Shown: in pieces, positions 1-7,644 of the stretch
How positions within the stretch are numbered: position 1 is the stretch's first letter
Layout: each line of letters begins with the position of its first letter
Assembly: GCF_000427665.1 (NCBI RefSeq)
Contig: NZ_KE386572.1
Location: forward strand, 4,650,373-4,714,372
Direction: 5' to 3'
Length of the DNA stretch: 64,000 nucleotides
Source of the DNA: Geminicoccus roseus DSM 18922
Lineage (GTDB): Bacteria; Pseudomonadota; Alphaproteobacteria; Geminicoccales; Geminicoccaceae
Notes under the pieces: model-generated
Told to the model about the DNA's origin: nothing
The model's database searches: none
Seen by the model: the letters and a program-made list of their open reading frames with translations, nothing else
Program-made: the position numbers and the translations under genes

Positions 1-801
1 CAGCGCAGCGCCTTCGCCGGGCTGCAGATCTCGGCGCGCAATTTCGGCGGGTTCCTGTTCATCTCGCTGGCTGGCTGGATGGCGCTCTTCTCGCCCCGCG
101 CGCCGTTCGCGATCTACGCACTGCCGCTAGCCTTCGTCCCGCTCATGTGGCGGTTCATCGTCGAGCCAACCTCGCCAGCGAACTTACGTGACGCCGCGGT
201 CGTGGCAGGGGGCAAGGCACATCGCGGATGGCTTCCGGCCTTCATGGCGCTGCTGCTTCTCCAGTCCGTCACGAACATGCTGTTCTTTCTGATGCCGACG
301 CAGCTGCCCTTCCTGTTCGACGCTCGGGGCATCAACAGCGCTGTCATGACCGGAACGGCCCTGGGTGTGCTGACCCTGGCCGGCGGTTGCCTTGCCCTTC
401 TCTATGCCCGCATCGAAGGTTGGATCGGCCATGGTGGCGTCTTCGCCGTCGGCTACGGCGCCATGGCCCTTGGTTTCCTCCTGCTGGTCCTCTCGGAAGC
501 CGTGCCCGTCTCGCTCGTCGGTACGGCGATGATCGGCAGCGGCTACGCCCTGGTCTCCCCGGAGTTTGTTCCGCTGGCGCTCGGGATGGCGCCCGGATCG
601 CGCCGAGGGCTGGCGGGCGGGCTGCTGACGGCCTCGATCTTCATCGGGCAGTTCGTGTCGCCGCTGATCAGCACGCCCTGGATCGGAAGCGTCGGATATG
701 AAGGCGTGTTCCTGGGCGCCGCTGGTCTGCTCGCCGCCATGGCGACGGTCGCAGCGGGGATTCGATGGGCGCGGCAGGCACCATCGCTTTCGGCGCGATA
801 G
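1..801 (+). CDS. MFS permease, C-terminal part (5' end outside window)
   Basis: The frame is open from base 1, so only about the last 266 residues of a major facilitator superfamily transporter are visible. The first in-window ATG (79) is inside a helix and is not the real start. The protein shows repeated hydrophobic segments of about 20 residues separated by short basic loops, including a long loop ending HRGWLP before a new block of helices. This fits the centre plus C-terminal six-helix half of a 12-TM permease. Glycine-rich helices such as GTALGVLTLAGGCLALLYAR are typical of the fold. The substrate cannot be told. The gene points away from the next gene, which is on the other strand. Confidence 0.85.
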   Translation, partial: QRSAFAGLQISARNFGGFLFISLAGWMALFSPRAPFAIYALPLAFVPLMWRFIVEPTSPANLRDAAVVAGGKAHRGWLPAFMALLLLQSVTNMLFFLMPTQLPFLFDARGINSAVMTGTALGVLTLAGGCLALLYARIEGWIGHGGVFAVGYGAMALGFLLLVLSEAVPVSLVGTAMIGSGYALVSPEFVPLALGMAPGSRRGLAGGLLTASIFIGQFVSPLISTPWIGSVGYEGVFLGAAGLLAAMATVAAGIRWARQAPSLSAR

Positions 802-854
802 GCGGATGGAACTTGGGCGGGCCTGGAGCGCGCCCTGGCGGCGGCTGAAGGCAG

Positions 855-1508
855 TCAGCCCGCTCGGAAGGCGCGCATGTGGAAGCCGGCATGGGGCCGG
901 GTGTAGGCGTGGTTGCGGCCGACCGGGCAGGCGCGCCTGGCCAGGCAGCCGCCCATCATGCAGTCCTGGCCGCTAAGCGTGCTTAAGTGCGCGCGGCAGG
1001 CGGTGACGTCGTAGCGGCCGGGCTGGAAGGCATCGACCGGGCAGGCGGACAGGCAGGGCCGGGCGGCGCAGGTCAGGCACGGGCTTTGGCCCGGCTCGAC
1101 CGGGGCGATCTCCAGTTGTTCTTCGACCAGCAGTGCGCCGCGCAGCGCCGTCCACAGCCCGAAGGTCTCGTGGACCAGCAGGCCCAGCGGCGAGATCGAG
1201 AAGCGCCGGTCGGCGCGGATCGCCCAGCGCTGGAAGGGGTGGAAGGGCGGGCCGTCGAACGGGAACAGGGCCTGGACACCTAGGTCCTCGGCAATCTGGC
1301 CCAGCACCCGGCGGGTCCAGCTGTCCAGGGGCTGCGGGCCGCGCATCTCCGGGCTGGCCTGGAGGTGCGGGTAGAGGGCGCTGCCGATGTTGCCGACCAT
1401 CAGCACCGTCCCGGGCGCGCCCGGCACCTGGTCCCCGGCCTCCGGATGGAAGCCGCCCAGGAGAGCCAGGCCATCGCCTTCCAGGCGGCTGGCGACCGTC
1501 TCGATCAT
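855..1508 (-). CDS. Two-cluster 4Fe-4S ferredoxin-like protein
   Basis: A 217-residue protein starting at MIETVASRL. The start ATG overlaps the stop of the upstream uracil-DNA-glycosylase-like gene as ATGA, so the two are translationally coupled. The C-terminal third carries two cysteine sets: C-x2-C-x4-C-x3-C-P (CLTCAARPCLSACP) and a second set C-x11-C-x4-C-x5-C-P, enough for two [4Fe-4S] clusters. The first ~130 residues have no motif I recognise. The cysteine layout recalls the ferredoxin domain of epoxyqueuosine reductase, but the cobalamin-binding part of QueG is absent and the protein is much shorter. A role as electron carrier is an inference from the clusters. No substrate can be assigned. 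Confidence 0.85.
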   Translation of the reverse strand: MIETVASRLEGDGLALLGGFHPEAGDQVPGAPGTVLMVGNIGSALYPHLQASPEMRGPQPLDSWTRRVLGQIAEDLGVQALFPFDGPPFHPFQRWAIRADRRFSISPLGLLVHETFGLWTALRGALLVEEQLEIAPVEPGQSPCLTCAARPCLSACPVDAFQPGRYDVTACRAHLSTLSGQDCMMGGCLARRACPVGRNHAYTRPHAGFHMRAFRAG

Positions 1509-2146
1509 GCCGGCTCCGGCGCCAGGAGGTGGCTGGCCCGGGCACGCAGGTCGGGGACCACCTGGTCGGCGAACCAGGGGTTGGCCTGGAACCAGCCGAT
1601 GTTGCGCGGGCTCGGATGGGGCAGGGGGAAGAACGGCGGCGGCGCCTCCCGCCAGTCCCGCACCGTGCGGGTGAGGCCGCTGCGCGCCTGCAGGTAGCGG
1701 CGCTGGGCATAGGCGCCGACCAGCAGGACCAGGCGCAGGCCGGGCATCAGGCGCAGCAGCCGGTCGTGCCAGGCCGGGGCGCATTCCCTTTGCGGCGGCA
1801 GGTCGCCGGAGCGGCCCTTGCCGGGATAGCAGAAGCCCATCGGCATCACCGCGATGGCGGGATCGGCGTAGAAGCGGGTGCGGTCGACACCCAGCCAGGC
1901 GCGCAGCCGGTCGCCCGACGGGTCGTCCCAGGGCAGGCCGGAGGCATGCACCCGGCTGCCGGGTGCCTGGCCCACGATCAGGATCCGCGCCGATGCCTTC
2001 GGGGTGAGCACCGGGCGCGGCGGATGCGGCAGCCGGGTCTCGCAGCGCCGGCAGGTGCGGATCTCGGCCAGAAGGCTGTCGAGATCCGTGGCCGGCCGCG
2101 GCCTGACGGGCGTCAGCGGGTCAGATGCTTGTGGATGCGGTCGCAT
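1505..2146 (-). CDS. Uracil-DNA glycosylase superfamily protein with putative Fe-S cysteines
   Basis: A 213-residue protein with the UDG-superfamily motifs: motif A GQAPGSRVHASG near residue 59 and C-terminal HPSPRN. It has an N-terminal C-x2-C (CRRC) and a later C-x15-C (from CYPGKG to REC). This spacing matches the four cysteines that bind the [4Fe-4S] cluster in family 4 UDGs. Motif A has Gln where family 4 has Glu (GEAPG), so activity on uracil cannot be assumed. The family excises damaged bases from DNA. The gene overlaps the aminotransferase end by 34 bp upstream and is coupled by ATGA to a two-cluster ferredoxin downstream, so the two may work together. Confidence 0.85.
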   Translation of the reverse strand: MRPHPQASDPLTPVRPRPATDLDSLLAEIRTCRRCETRLPHPPRPVLTPKASARILIVGQAPGSRVHASGLPWDDPSGDRLRAWLGVDRTRFYADPAIAVMPMGFCYPGKGRSGDLPPQRECAPAWHDRLLRLMPGLRLVLLVGAYAQRRYLQARSGLTRTVRDWREAPPPFFPLPHPSPRNIGWFQANPWFADQVVPDLRARASHLLAPEPA

Positions 2147-3279
2147 GCTTCCTCGATGGCCTCGACCGATGCCGCGTAGGAGAAGCGCAGATAGCCCTCG
2201 CCATGGATGCCGAAGCTGGTGCCGGAGATCACCGCGACGCCGGCCTCGTTCAGGAACTCGTCCTGCAGGTCGCGCGACGCCTTGCCGGTGCCGGTGGTGT
2301 TGGGGAAGGCGTAGAAGGCGCCGCCCGGGTTCACGCAGGAGAAGCCGGGCAGGGCGTTCAGCCGGTCGACGATGACCCCGCGGCGCTTGGCGAACGCGGC
2401 CATCATCACGTCGACCGAATCCTGCGGGCCTTCCAGCGCGGCGATGCCGGCATACTGGGCCGAGGCGTTGACGCAGGAATGGACGTTGATGGCAAAGCGG
2501 GTGGAAAGATCGATCAGCGATTTCGGCCAGACGCCCCAGCCCATCCGCCAGCCGGTCATCGCGTAGGTCTTCGACCAGCCGTCCAGGAGGATCAGGCGGT
2601 CCTGGATCTCCGGATAGGCGGTGAGCGAGGCGTGCGGCACGCCGTCATACACCATCCGGGCATAGATCTCGTCGGACATGATCGCGACCTCGGGATGGGC
2701 GCGCAGCCCTTCCACCAGCCGGTCGAGCTCTTCCTTGGGCACCACGCCGCCGGTCGGGTTGGCGGGGCTGTTGACGATGATCAGCCGGGTGGCGGGCGTG
2801 ATCCGCGAGAGCACGTCCTCGGCGGAGAAGGAAAAGCCCTTTTCCTCGAGCAGCGGGATCGGCACCGCCTTGGCCCCGGTGAACTCGATCGCCGAGCGGT
2901 AGATCGGGAAGCCCGGGTCCGGGTACATGATCTCGGCCCCGGCCTCGCCGAACATCTGGATGGCGAAGAACATGGTGACCTTGCCGCCCGGCACCACCAG
3001 GACCTGGTCCGGGTCGACCTCGACGCCGCGGCGGCGGTGCATGTCGGCGGCCACCGCCTCGCGCAGCTTCAGGATGCCGTTGGCCGGGGTGTAGCCGTGA
3101 TGGCCGTCTTTAAGCGCCTGGATGGCGGCTTCCACGATGTGCGGCGGGGTCGGGAAGTCGGGCTGGCCGATGCCGAGATTGATCACCGACTTGCCCTGGG
3201 CCTGCAGGCGGACCGCCCGGGCCAGCACCTCGAAGGCGCTCTCGGTGCCCAGCCTGTTCATGCACGCCGCGATCCGCAT
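2113..3279 (-). CDS. PLP-dependent class I/II aminotransferase
   Basis: A 388-residue fold-type I aminotransferase. The N-terminal VINLGIGQPDFPTP motif, SPANPTGGV, and the PLP-lysine motif DGWSKTYAMTGWR (Lys about 237) are all present, as is the C-terminal arginine in LRFSYA. The start was set at MRIAACMNRLGTES because GGGAGGGACAAG sits directly upstream. A second ATG six codons later is possible. The sequence is of the broad aspartate/aromatic/arginine-pyruvate transaminase group; the substrate cannot be fixed. Upstream on the same strand lies a strong promoter, a structured ~158-nt region and a T8 terminator ending 83 nt before the ATG, so expression may be controlled by premature termination. 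Confidence 0.93.
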   Translation of the reverse strand: MRIAACMNRLGTESAFEVLARAVRLQAQGKSVINLGIGQPDFPTPPHIVEAAIQALKDGHHGYTPANGILKLREAVAADMHRRRGVEVDPDQVLVVPGGKVTMFFAIQMFGEAGAEIMYPDPGFPIYRSAIEFTGAKAVPIPLLEEKGFSFSAEDVLSRITPATRLIIVNSPANPTGGVVPKEELDRLVEGLRAHPEVAIMSDEIYARMVYDGVPHASLTAYPEIQDRLILLDGWSKTYAMTGWRMGWGVWPKSLIDLSTRFAINVHSCVNASAQYAGIAALEGPQDSVDVMMAAFAKRRGVIVDRLNALPGFSCVNPGGAFYAFPNTTGTGKASRDLQDEFLNEAGVAVISGTSFGIHGEGYLRFSYAASVEAIEEACDRIHKHLTR

Positions 3280-3361
3280 CTTGTCCCTCCCTGGAAAAGG
3301 CGGCGGATCATGGCGAGGCCGGGCGGTCGGGGCAAGCAGCAGTCGAACGTGCGCAGCGCAC

Positions 3362-3404
3362 AAAAAAAACCGGGTGGGACCGCGAACGGTTGGTTCCCAC
3401 CCGG
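3362..3404 (-). terminator. Intrinsic terminator (hairpin plus T8)
   Basis: The arms CCGGGTGGGA (3370-3379) and TCCCACCCGG (3395-3404) are perfectly complementary over 10 bp. On the minus strand the hairpin is followed directly by eight T residues (3369-3362). This is the only textbook U-tract terminator I see in the window. It lies upstream of, not after, a protein gene on its strand, which implies a separate short transcript or attenuation. Confidence 0.8.
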
Positions 3405-3519
3405 ATGATACAGAGCCCTCAGCGCCTTCTGTGTGCCATGCTGCCGGTCTCACGAATGTGAGAAAACTCACAGAGCTGTTCGAATTAACGGATTTTTCAG
3501 ACGGGCTCCAGACGAAGTC
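3362..3519 (-). ncRNA. Candidate small RNA or attenuated leader RNA
   Basis: The 364-base gap between the aminotransferase and tatA holds a complete minus-strand transcription unit. A sigma70-like promoter (3526-3554) gives a predicted start near 3519. A hairpin followed by eight U residues ends the RNA near 3362, making about 158 nt. Inside are a perfect TGTGAG-TTTT-CTCACA hairpin and a competing CTCAC-ATTC-GTGAG pairing. A 6-codon reading frame (3439-3419, M-A-H-R-R-R, with AGA and AGG arginine codons) ends 15 bases before the terminator stem. It does not match any RNA family I can recall. It may be a free sRNA or a 5' attenuator of the aminotransferase gene. Confidence 0.55.
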
Positions 3520-3525
3520 CCAGCA

Positions 3526-3554
3526 ATTATCCACACCGATTTCTACCGGGTAAA
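3526..3554 (-). promoter_or_regulatory. Sigma70-type promoter of the 3362-3519 RNA
   Basis: Reading the minus strand, a -35 box TTTACC (3554-3549) is followed after exactly 17 bp by a -10 box GATAAT (3531-3526), five of six bases matching TATAAT. In this GC-rich genome such a match in an intergenic gap is notable. It is oriented toward the RNA/terminator and the aminotransferase, away from tatA. Confidence 0.55.
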
Positions 3555-3643
3555 GGGAACCGCACGGCTCCTGATCCATCGCCGCTTGGCATCCCGCCCC
3601 AGCGCCGCTAGGTTCCGAACTAGTCGCACAGGGGAGAGTTTCG

Positions 3644-3853
3644 ATGGGTTCCTTCAGCGCATGGCACTGGATCGTGGTTCTGGTGATCGTGCTGATCGTG
3701 TTCGGCGCCGGCCGACTGCCGAAGGTGATGGGTGACCTCGCTTCGGGCATCAAGACGTTCAAGAAGGGCATGGCCGACGACCCGGCAGTGACCAAGGACG
3801 AGAGCGTGACCCCGCCGGCCCACGAGAACACCGCCGACAAACGGCCGGTCTGA
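3644..3853 (+). CDS. tatA: Sec-independent translocase subunit TatA
   Basis: A 69-residue TatA: a very short periplasmic N-terminus, one transmembrane helix (about residues 6-22, [20 protein letters not shown]), the FG hinge and an amphipathic helix ([18 protein letters not shown]), then a polar charged tail. TatA oligomers form the pore through which folded, twin-arginine-signalled proteins cross the inner membrane. The start is supported by AGGGGAGAG upstream. In many alphaproteobacteria tatA, tatB and tatC are adjacent. Here tatA stands alone; tatB and tatC are not in the window. Confidence 0.95.
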   Translation: MGSFSAWHWIVVLVIVLIVFGAGRLPKVMGDLASGIKTFKKGMADDPAVTKDESVTPPAHENTADKRPV

Positions 3854-3874
3854 TCCGCCGACGTGCGACGTTTT

Positions 3875-3951
3875 GGCGACCGCCACGGGCGGTCGCCGGC
3901 TATCCGCGAATTCCTGATGAGCGACCGCCCGGACCCCGTCCGGCGCGGTCG
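3875..3951. terminator. Tandem hairpins between convergent genes
   Basis: Two strong stems lie between the convergent tatA and thioesterase genes. GGCGACCGCC (3875-3884) pairs with GGCGGTCGCC (3888-3897) around a 3-nt loop. CGACCGC-CC-GGAC (3922-3934) pairs with GTCC-GG-c-GCGGTCG (3938-3951), with one bulge, followed by TTCTCT. There is no real T tract, so they may serve as bidirectional terminators or transcript-end stabilisers. Confidence 0.45.
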
Positions 3952-3964
3952 TTCTCTGTGATGG

Positions 3965-4453
3965 TCAGGTCTTCTCGCTTTCCAGGACCGCCCAGGTCCC
4001 GGTCGCCTGCGCCAGCAGCTTGCCGTCCTTCTCCGACACGATCCGCCCCTCGGCGACCACCAGGCGGCGGCCGCGGTTGACCACGGTGCCGGTGGCGATC
4101 ACCGGGCCGTTCGCCGGGAAGATCGGGCGGATGAAGCGGGTGGACAGTTCCACCGTGGCGGTGCCCTGGCCGGCATCCAGCGTGGTCACCACCGCGCAGC
4201 CCAGCGCCGTGTCCAGCACCGTGGCGGCCCAGCCGCCATGCACGGTGCCGTGCAGGTTGAGGAAGCCCTCGTTCGGCACGGCGCGGATCACCGCCTTGCC
4301 GGCCTCGGCCCCGACCACCCGGCAGTCCATGGTGGTCGCCATGGTCGAGGTCATCCCGCCGTCGATCATGCCCTGGATCACCTCCAGGCCGCTCCGCTTG
4401 GAGCCGCCGGCGGCGACCCCATCGGTGAGCGTGATCGGCTTGCGCTCGGTCAC
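3965..4453 (-). CDS. PaaI-type hotdog-fold thioesterase
   Basis: A 162-residue hotdog protein. The signature [17 protein letters not shown] (HGG...D) and the long helix plus five-strand pattern fit the PaaI/DUF4442 family, which hydrolyses acyl-CoA thioesters. The start is a GTG whose bases overlap the TGA of the upstream acyl-CoA dehydrogenase (GTGA), which strongly couples them. Pairing with glutaryl-CoA dehydrogenase suggests it releases CoA from an intermediate or dead-end acyl-CoA of lysine/tryptophan breakdown, but the substrate is an inference. Confidence 0.9.
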   Translation of the reverse strand: MTERKPITLTDGVAAGGSKRSGLEVIQGMIDGGMTSTMATTMDCRVVGAEAGKAVIRAVPNEGFLNLHGTVHGGWAATVLDTALGCAVVTTLDAGQGTATVELSTRFIRPIFPANGPVIATGTVVNRGRRLVVAEGRIVSEKDGKLLAQATGTWAVLESEKT

Positions 4454-5667
4454 GGCATGAAGGCCTGCAGGCCGGTCTGGGCGCGGCCCAGGATCAGCGC
4501 ATGGATGTCGTGGGTGCCCTCGTAGGTGTTGACGGCCTCCAGGTTCATCACGTGGCGGATGACGTGGTACTCGTCGGAGATGCCGTTGCCGCCGTGCATG
4601 TCGCGGGCCACGCGGGCGATATCGAGCGCCTTGCCGCAATTGTTGCGCTTGATCAGCGAGATGGTCTCCGGGGCGGCCTTGCCCTGGTCCATCAGCCGGC
4701 CGGTGCGCAGGGAGCCGGCCAGGCCCAGCGTGATCTCGGTCATCATGTCGGCCAGCTTCTTCTGGATCAGCTGGTTGGCCGCCAGCGGCCGGCCGAACTG
4801 CTTGCGGTCCAGCGTGTATTCCCGGGCCTGGTGCCAGCAGAACTCGGCCGCCCCCATGGTGCCCCAGGAAATGCCGTAGCGGGCGCGGTTCAGGCAGCCG
4901 AACGGCCCTTTGAGGCCCTTCACGCCCTCCAGCAGGTTCGCATCCGGCACGAACGCCTCGTCCAGCATGATCATGCCGGTGGCGGACGCGCGCAGCGAGA
5001 ACTTGCCCTCGATCTTGGGCGTCTCGAAGCCCTTGGTGCCGCGCTCGACCACGAAGCCGCGGATCTCGCCCTGGTCGTCCTTGGCCCAGACCACCGCCAG
5101 GTCGGCGATTGGCGAGTTGGTGATCCAGTTCTTGGAACCGGACAGCGACCAGCCGCCATCGACCTTCTTCGCCCGGGTGCGCATCCCGCCCGGGTCGGAG
5201 CCGAAATCGGGCTCGGTCAGGCCGAAGCAGCCGACCAATTCGCCCTTGGCCAGGCCCGGCAGCCAGCGCTTGCGCTGCTCCTCGTTCCCGTAGGCGTGGA
5301 TCGGGTACATCACGAGCGAGGACTGCACGCTCATCGCCGAGCGGTAGCCGCTGTCGACCCGCTCGACCTCGCGGGCGACCAGGCCATAGGCGACATAGGA
5401 GGCACCCGCCCCGCCATACTCTTCCGGGGTGGTCGAGCCGAGCAGGCCAAGCTCGCCCATCTCGGTCATGATCTCGCGGTGGAACACCTCGTGCCGGTTC
5501 GCTTCCAGCACGCGCGGCATCAGGGCGTTCTGGCAATAGTCCCGGGCGGCGTCGCGGATCATCCGCTCCTCGTCGGTCAGTTCCTCCTCCAGGAGGAACG
5601 GATCCTGCCAATCAAACCGCCCGAGCCGCGCCGACGTCTCGCCGCTGGCGGCCATCGCCAAAGCCAT
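4450..5667 (-). CDS. gcdH: Glutaryl-CoA dehydrogenase
   Basis: A 405-residue acyl-CoA dehydrogenase-family flavoenzyme. The diagnostic [17 protein letters not shown] segment (with the Arg that contacts the glutaryl carboxylate), [13 protein letters not shown] and the C-terminal [17 protein letters not shown] (catalytic Glu about 383) match glutaryl-CoA dehydrogenase. The enzyme oxidatively decarboxylates glutaryl-CoA to crotonyl-CoA in lysine, tryptophan and glutarate degradation. GGAGATCACG precedes the ATG. The gene is coupled by GTGA to a thioesterase. The first ~18 residues, rich in Ala/Ser, are not conserved. Confidence 0.95.
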   Translation of the reverse strand: MALAMAASGETSARLGRFDWQDPFLLEEELTDEERMIRDAARDYCQNALMPRVLEANRHEVFHREIMTEMGELGLLGSTTPEEYGGAGASYVAYGLVAREVERVDSGYRSAMSVQSSLVMYPIHAYGNEEQRKRWLPGLAKGELVGCFGLTEPDFGSDPGGMRTRAKKVDGGWSLSGSKNWITNSPIADLAVVWAKDDQGEIRGFVVERGTKGFETPKIEGKFSLRASATGMIMLDEAFVPDANLLEGVKGLKGPFGCLNRARYGISWGTMGAAEFCWHQAREYTLDRKQFGRPLAANQLIQKKLADMMTEITLGLAGSLRTGRLMDQGKAAPETISLIKRNNCGKALDIARVARDMHGGNGISDEYHVIRHVMNLEAVNTYEGTHDIHALILGRAQTGLQAFMP

Positions 5668-5736
5668 CGTGATCTCCTTTGCTGCCGCGCTGTCTAGCGC
5701 AGTCGGCGTATCGTGGACACTGCGCGCGGATGCGCG

Positions 5737-7533
5737 TCAGAGCCCGGCATCTTCCTTCATCGTCTCGAGCTCCAGCCAGCGCTCTTCCATGGCGGCGAGC
5801 GCCCGGCGCTTGGCTTCCACGGTCGCGTTGACCGAGGCGAAGCCGTCCGGATCCCGCAGATAGAAGTCGGGTGCCGCCAGCTTCATTTCCAGGGCGGCGA
5901 TCTCGCCCGCGGCGGTCTCCATCTTGGCGGGCAGCCGCTCCAGCTCGCGCAGCAGGCGGCTTTCCAGGGAGCGCCTGGGCCGCTCGCCCTTGGGCTTGTC
6001 CGGCTCGGGCTTCGCCTTGACCGGCTCCGGCGGCGGGGCGCGCTGCACCAGCCAGTCCGAGTATCCCCCGGCATACTCGCCGACCTTGCCGCCCGGCTCG
6101 AACACGATCGTGCTGGTGGCGACCCGGTCCAGGAAGTCGCGGTCGTGGCTGACCACCATGACGGTGCCCTCGTAGCCGTCCAGCGTCTCCTGGAGCAGGT
6201 CGAGCGTGTCCATGTCCAGGTCGTTGGTCGGCTCGTCCAGCACCAGCAGGTTGGAGGGCACCGCCAGGATCTTGGCGAGCAGCAGGCGGTTGCGCTCGCC
6301 GCCCGACAGGACCCGGATGGGGGTGCGGGCCTGCTCCTCCTCGAACAGGAAGGCGCGCAGATAGCCCACCACGTGCTGCCAGCGGCCCAGCACGTTGACC
6401 TGGTCGCCACCCTCGGGACAGAGCGTGGTCCAGGGCGTGGCGTCGGGATCGAGCGCAGCGCGGGTCTGGTCGAAGCGGGCGATGGTCAGGTTGGTGCCGA
6501 GCTTCACCGTGCCGGAATCCGGCTCCAGCTCGCCGGTCAGCATCTTCAAGAGCGTGGTCTTGCCGACCCCGTTCGGCCCGATCAGGCCGATCCGGTCGCC
6601 CTTGAGGATCCGGGTCGACAGGTCCTCGACGATCACCCGGTCGCCGAAGCGCTTGGCGATGTGCTTGGCCTCGATCACCAGGGTACCGGAGGACTGGCCG
6701 GCATCCATGCGCAGGTCGACGCTGCCGGTGCGGCCCACCCAGGTGCGCTTCTGCATCCGCAGGTCCTGCAGGCGGCGCAGCCGGCCCATGTTGCGCTTGC
6801 GCCTGGCGGTCACGCCGCGGTGCAGCCAGTGCTCCTCGCTCTCGATCCGCTTCTGCAGCCGGTAGAGGTTGGCCTCCTCCTCGGCCAGCACCTGCTCCGA
6901 CCAGTTCTCGAAGTCGCTGAAGCCCTTGTCGTGGACGCGGATCCTGGCGCGGTCCAGCCACCAGGTCACCGCGGAGATGTTGGAGAGCAGGCGCCGGTCA
7001 TGGCTGATGATCACCAAGGCGCCCGGGAACGCCGCCAGCTCCTGCTCCAGCCATTCGATCGAGGCGATGTCCAGATGGTTGGTCGGCTCGTCCAGGAGCA
7101 GGACCTCGGGCTCGACCACCAGGGCCGCCGCCAGCGAGATCTTGCGCGCCTCGCCGCCCGAAAGCGGCGAGGTCGGCTGCTCCGGGTCGATCCCGACCCT
7201 GGCCAGCACGGTCTCGGCCATCACCCGGCGCATGGCCGGCTCGACGCTTTCCGGCAGTGCTGCCGCCACGAACTCCCCAGCGGTGGCGTGGCCGGAGAAA
7301 TCAGGCTCCTGGGGCAGGTAGGAGACCACGGTGCGCGGCTGCAGGAAGCGCTCGCCGGAATCCAGCTCGACCATCCCGGCCAGCACCTTCATGAGCGTGC
7401 TCTTGCCGGTGCCGTTGCGGCCGATCAGGCAGACCCGCTCGCCCTTGGCCAGCGACACGTCGAGCTGGTCGAACAGGCGCTTGCGGCCGAGGCCGAGGGA
7501 GGCGGAACGCAGGACCAGGAGAGGTGGGTTCAT
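5737..7533 (-). CDS. uup: ABC-F family ATPase, Uup-like
   Basis: A 598-residue soluble protein with two ABC ATPase domains and no membrane segment. Domain 1 has GRNGTGKST and LSGGEARK; domain 2 has GPNGVGKTT and LSGGERNR, each with a LLLDEPTNHLD/LVLDEPTNDLD Walker B. A linker rich in Arg/Lys (about 240-260) joins them. The C-terminal ~80 residues form a charged coiled-coil-like region, as in Uup. ABC-F proteins act on ribosomes; Uup has also been tied to DNA transposon excision and replication in E. coli. It diverges from the AMP nucleosidase gene. Confidence 0.9.
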   Translation of the reverse strand: MNPPLLVLRSASLGLGRKRLFDQLDVSLAKGERVCLIGRNGTGKSTLMKVLAGMVELDSGERFLQPRTVVSYLPQEPDFSGHATAGEFVAAALPESVEPAMRRVMAETVLARVGIDPEQPTSPLSGGEARKISLAAALVVEPEVLLLDEPTNHLDIASIEWLEQELAAFPGALVIISHDRRLLSNISAVTWWLDRARIRVHDKGFSDFENWSEQVLAEEEANLYRLQKRIESEEHWLHRGVTARRKRNMGRLRRLQDLRMQKRTWVGRTGSVDLRMDAGQSSGTLVIEAKHIAKRFGDRVIVEDLSTRILKGDRIGLIGPNGVGKTTLLKMLTGELEPDSGTVKLGTNLTIARFDQTRAALDPDATPWTTLCPEGGDQVNVLGRWQHVVGYLRAFLFEEEQARTPIRVLSGGERNRLLLAKILAVPSNLLVLDEPTNDLDMDTLDLLQETLDGYEGTVMVVSHDRDFLDRVATSTIVFEPGGKVGEYAGGYSDWLVQRAPPPEPVKAKPEPDKPKGERPRRSLESRLLRELERLPAKMETAAGEIAALEMKLAAPDFYLRDPDGFASVNATVEAKRRALAAMEERWLELETMKEDAGL

Positions 7534-7644
7534 GCTGGGACGGATCTTTGCAAACGGCGAGGGTTCGGATGCGGCAAGGGAGGCAGAGGCAACCGCGCCG
7601 TGCTAAGTGAGACCGCATCGATAGACAAGGACAGCGGACACGGC

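Noticed and set aside
3362-3519. 6S RNA, SRP RNA or a known riboswitch
   Set aside because: Length is near that of 6S RNA, but I could not see its long closed rod with a central bubble, nor SRP or known riboswitch consensus features.
5713-7644. Long open frame running into the amn gene from upstream on the plus strand
   Set aside because: It is antisense to the well-conserved ABC-F gene and encodes low-complexity Arg/Gly/Leu-rich sequence; the conserved AMP nucleosidase begins at 7645.
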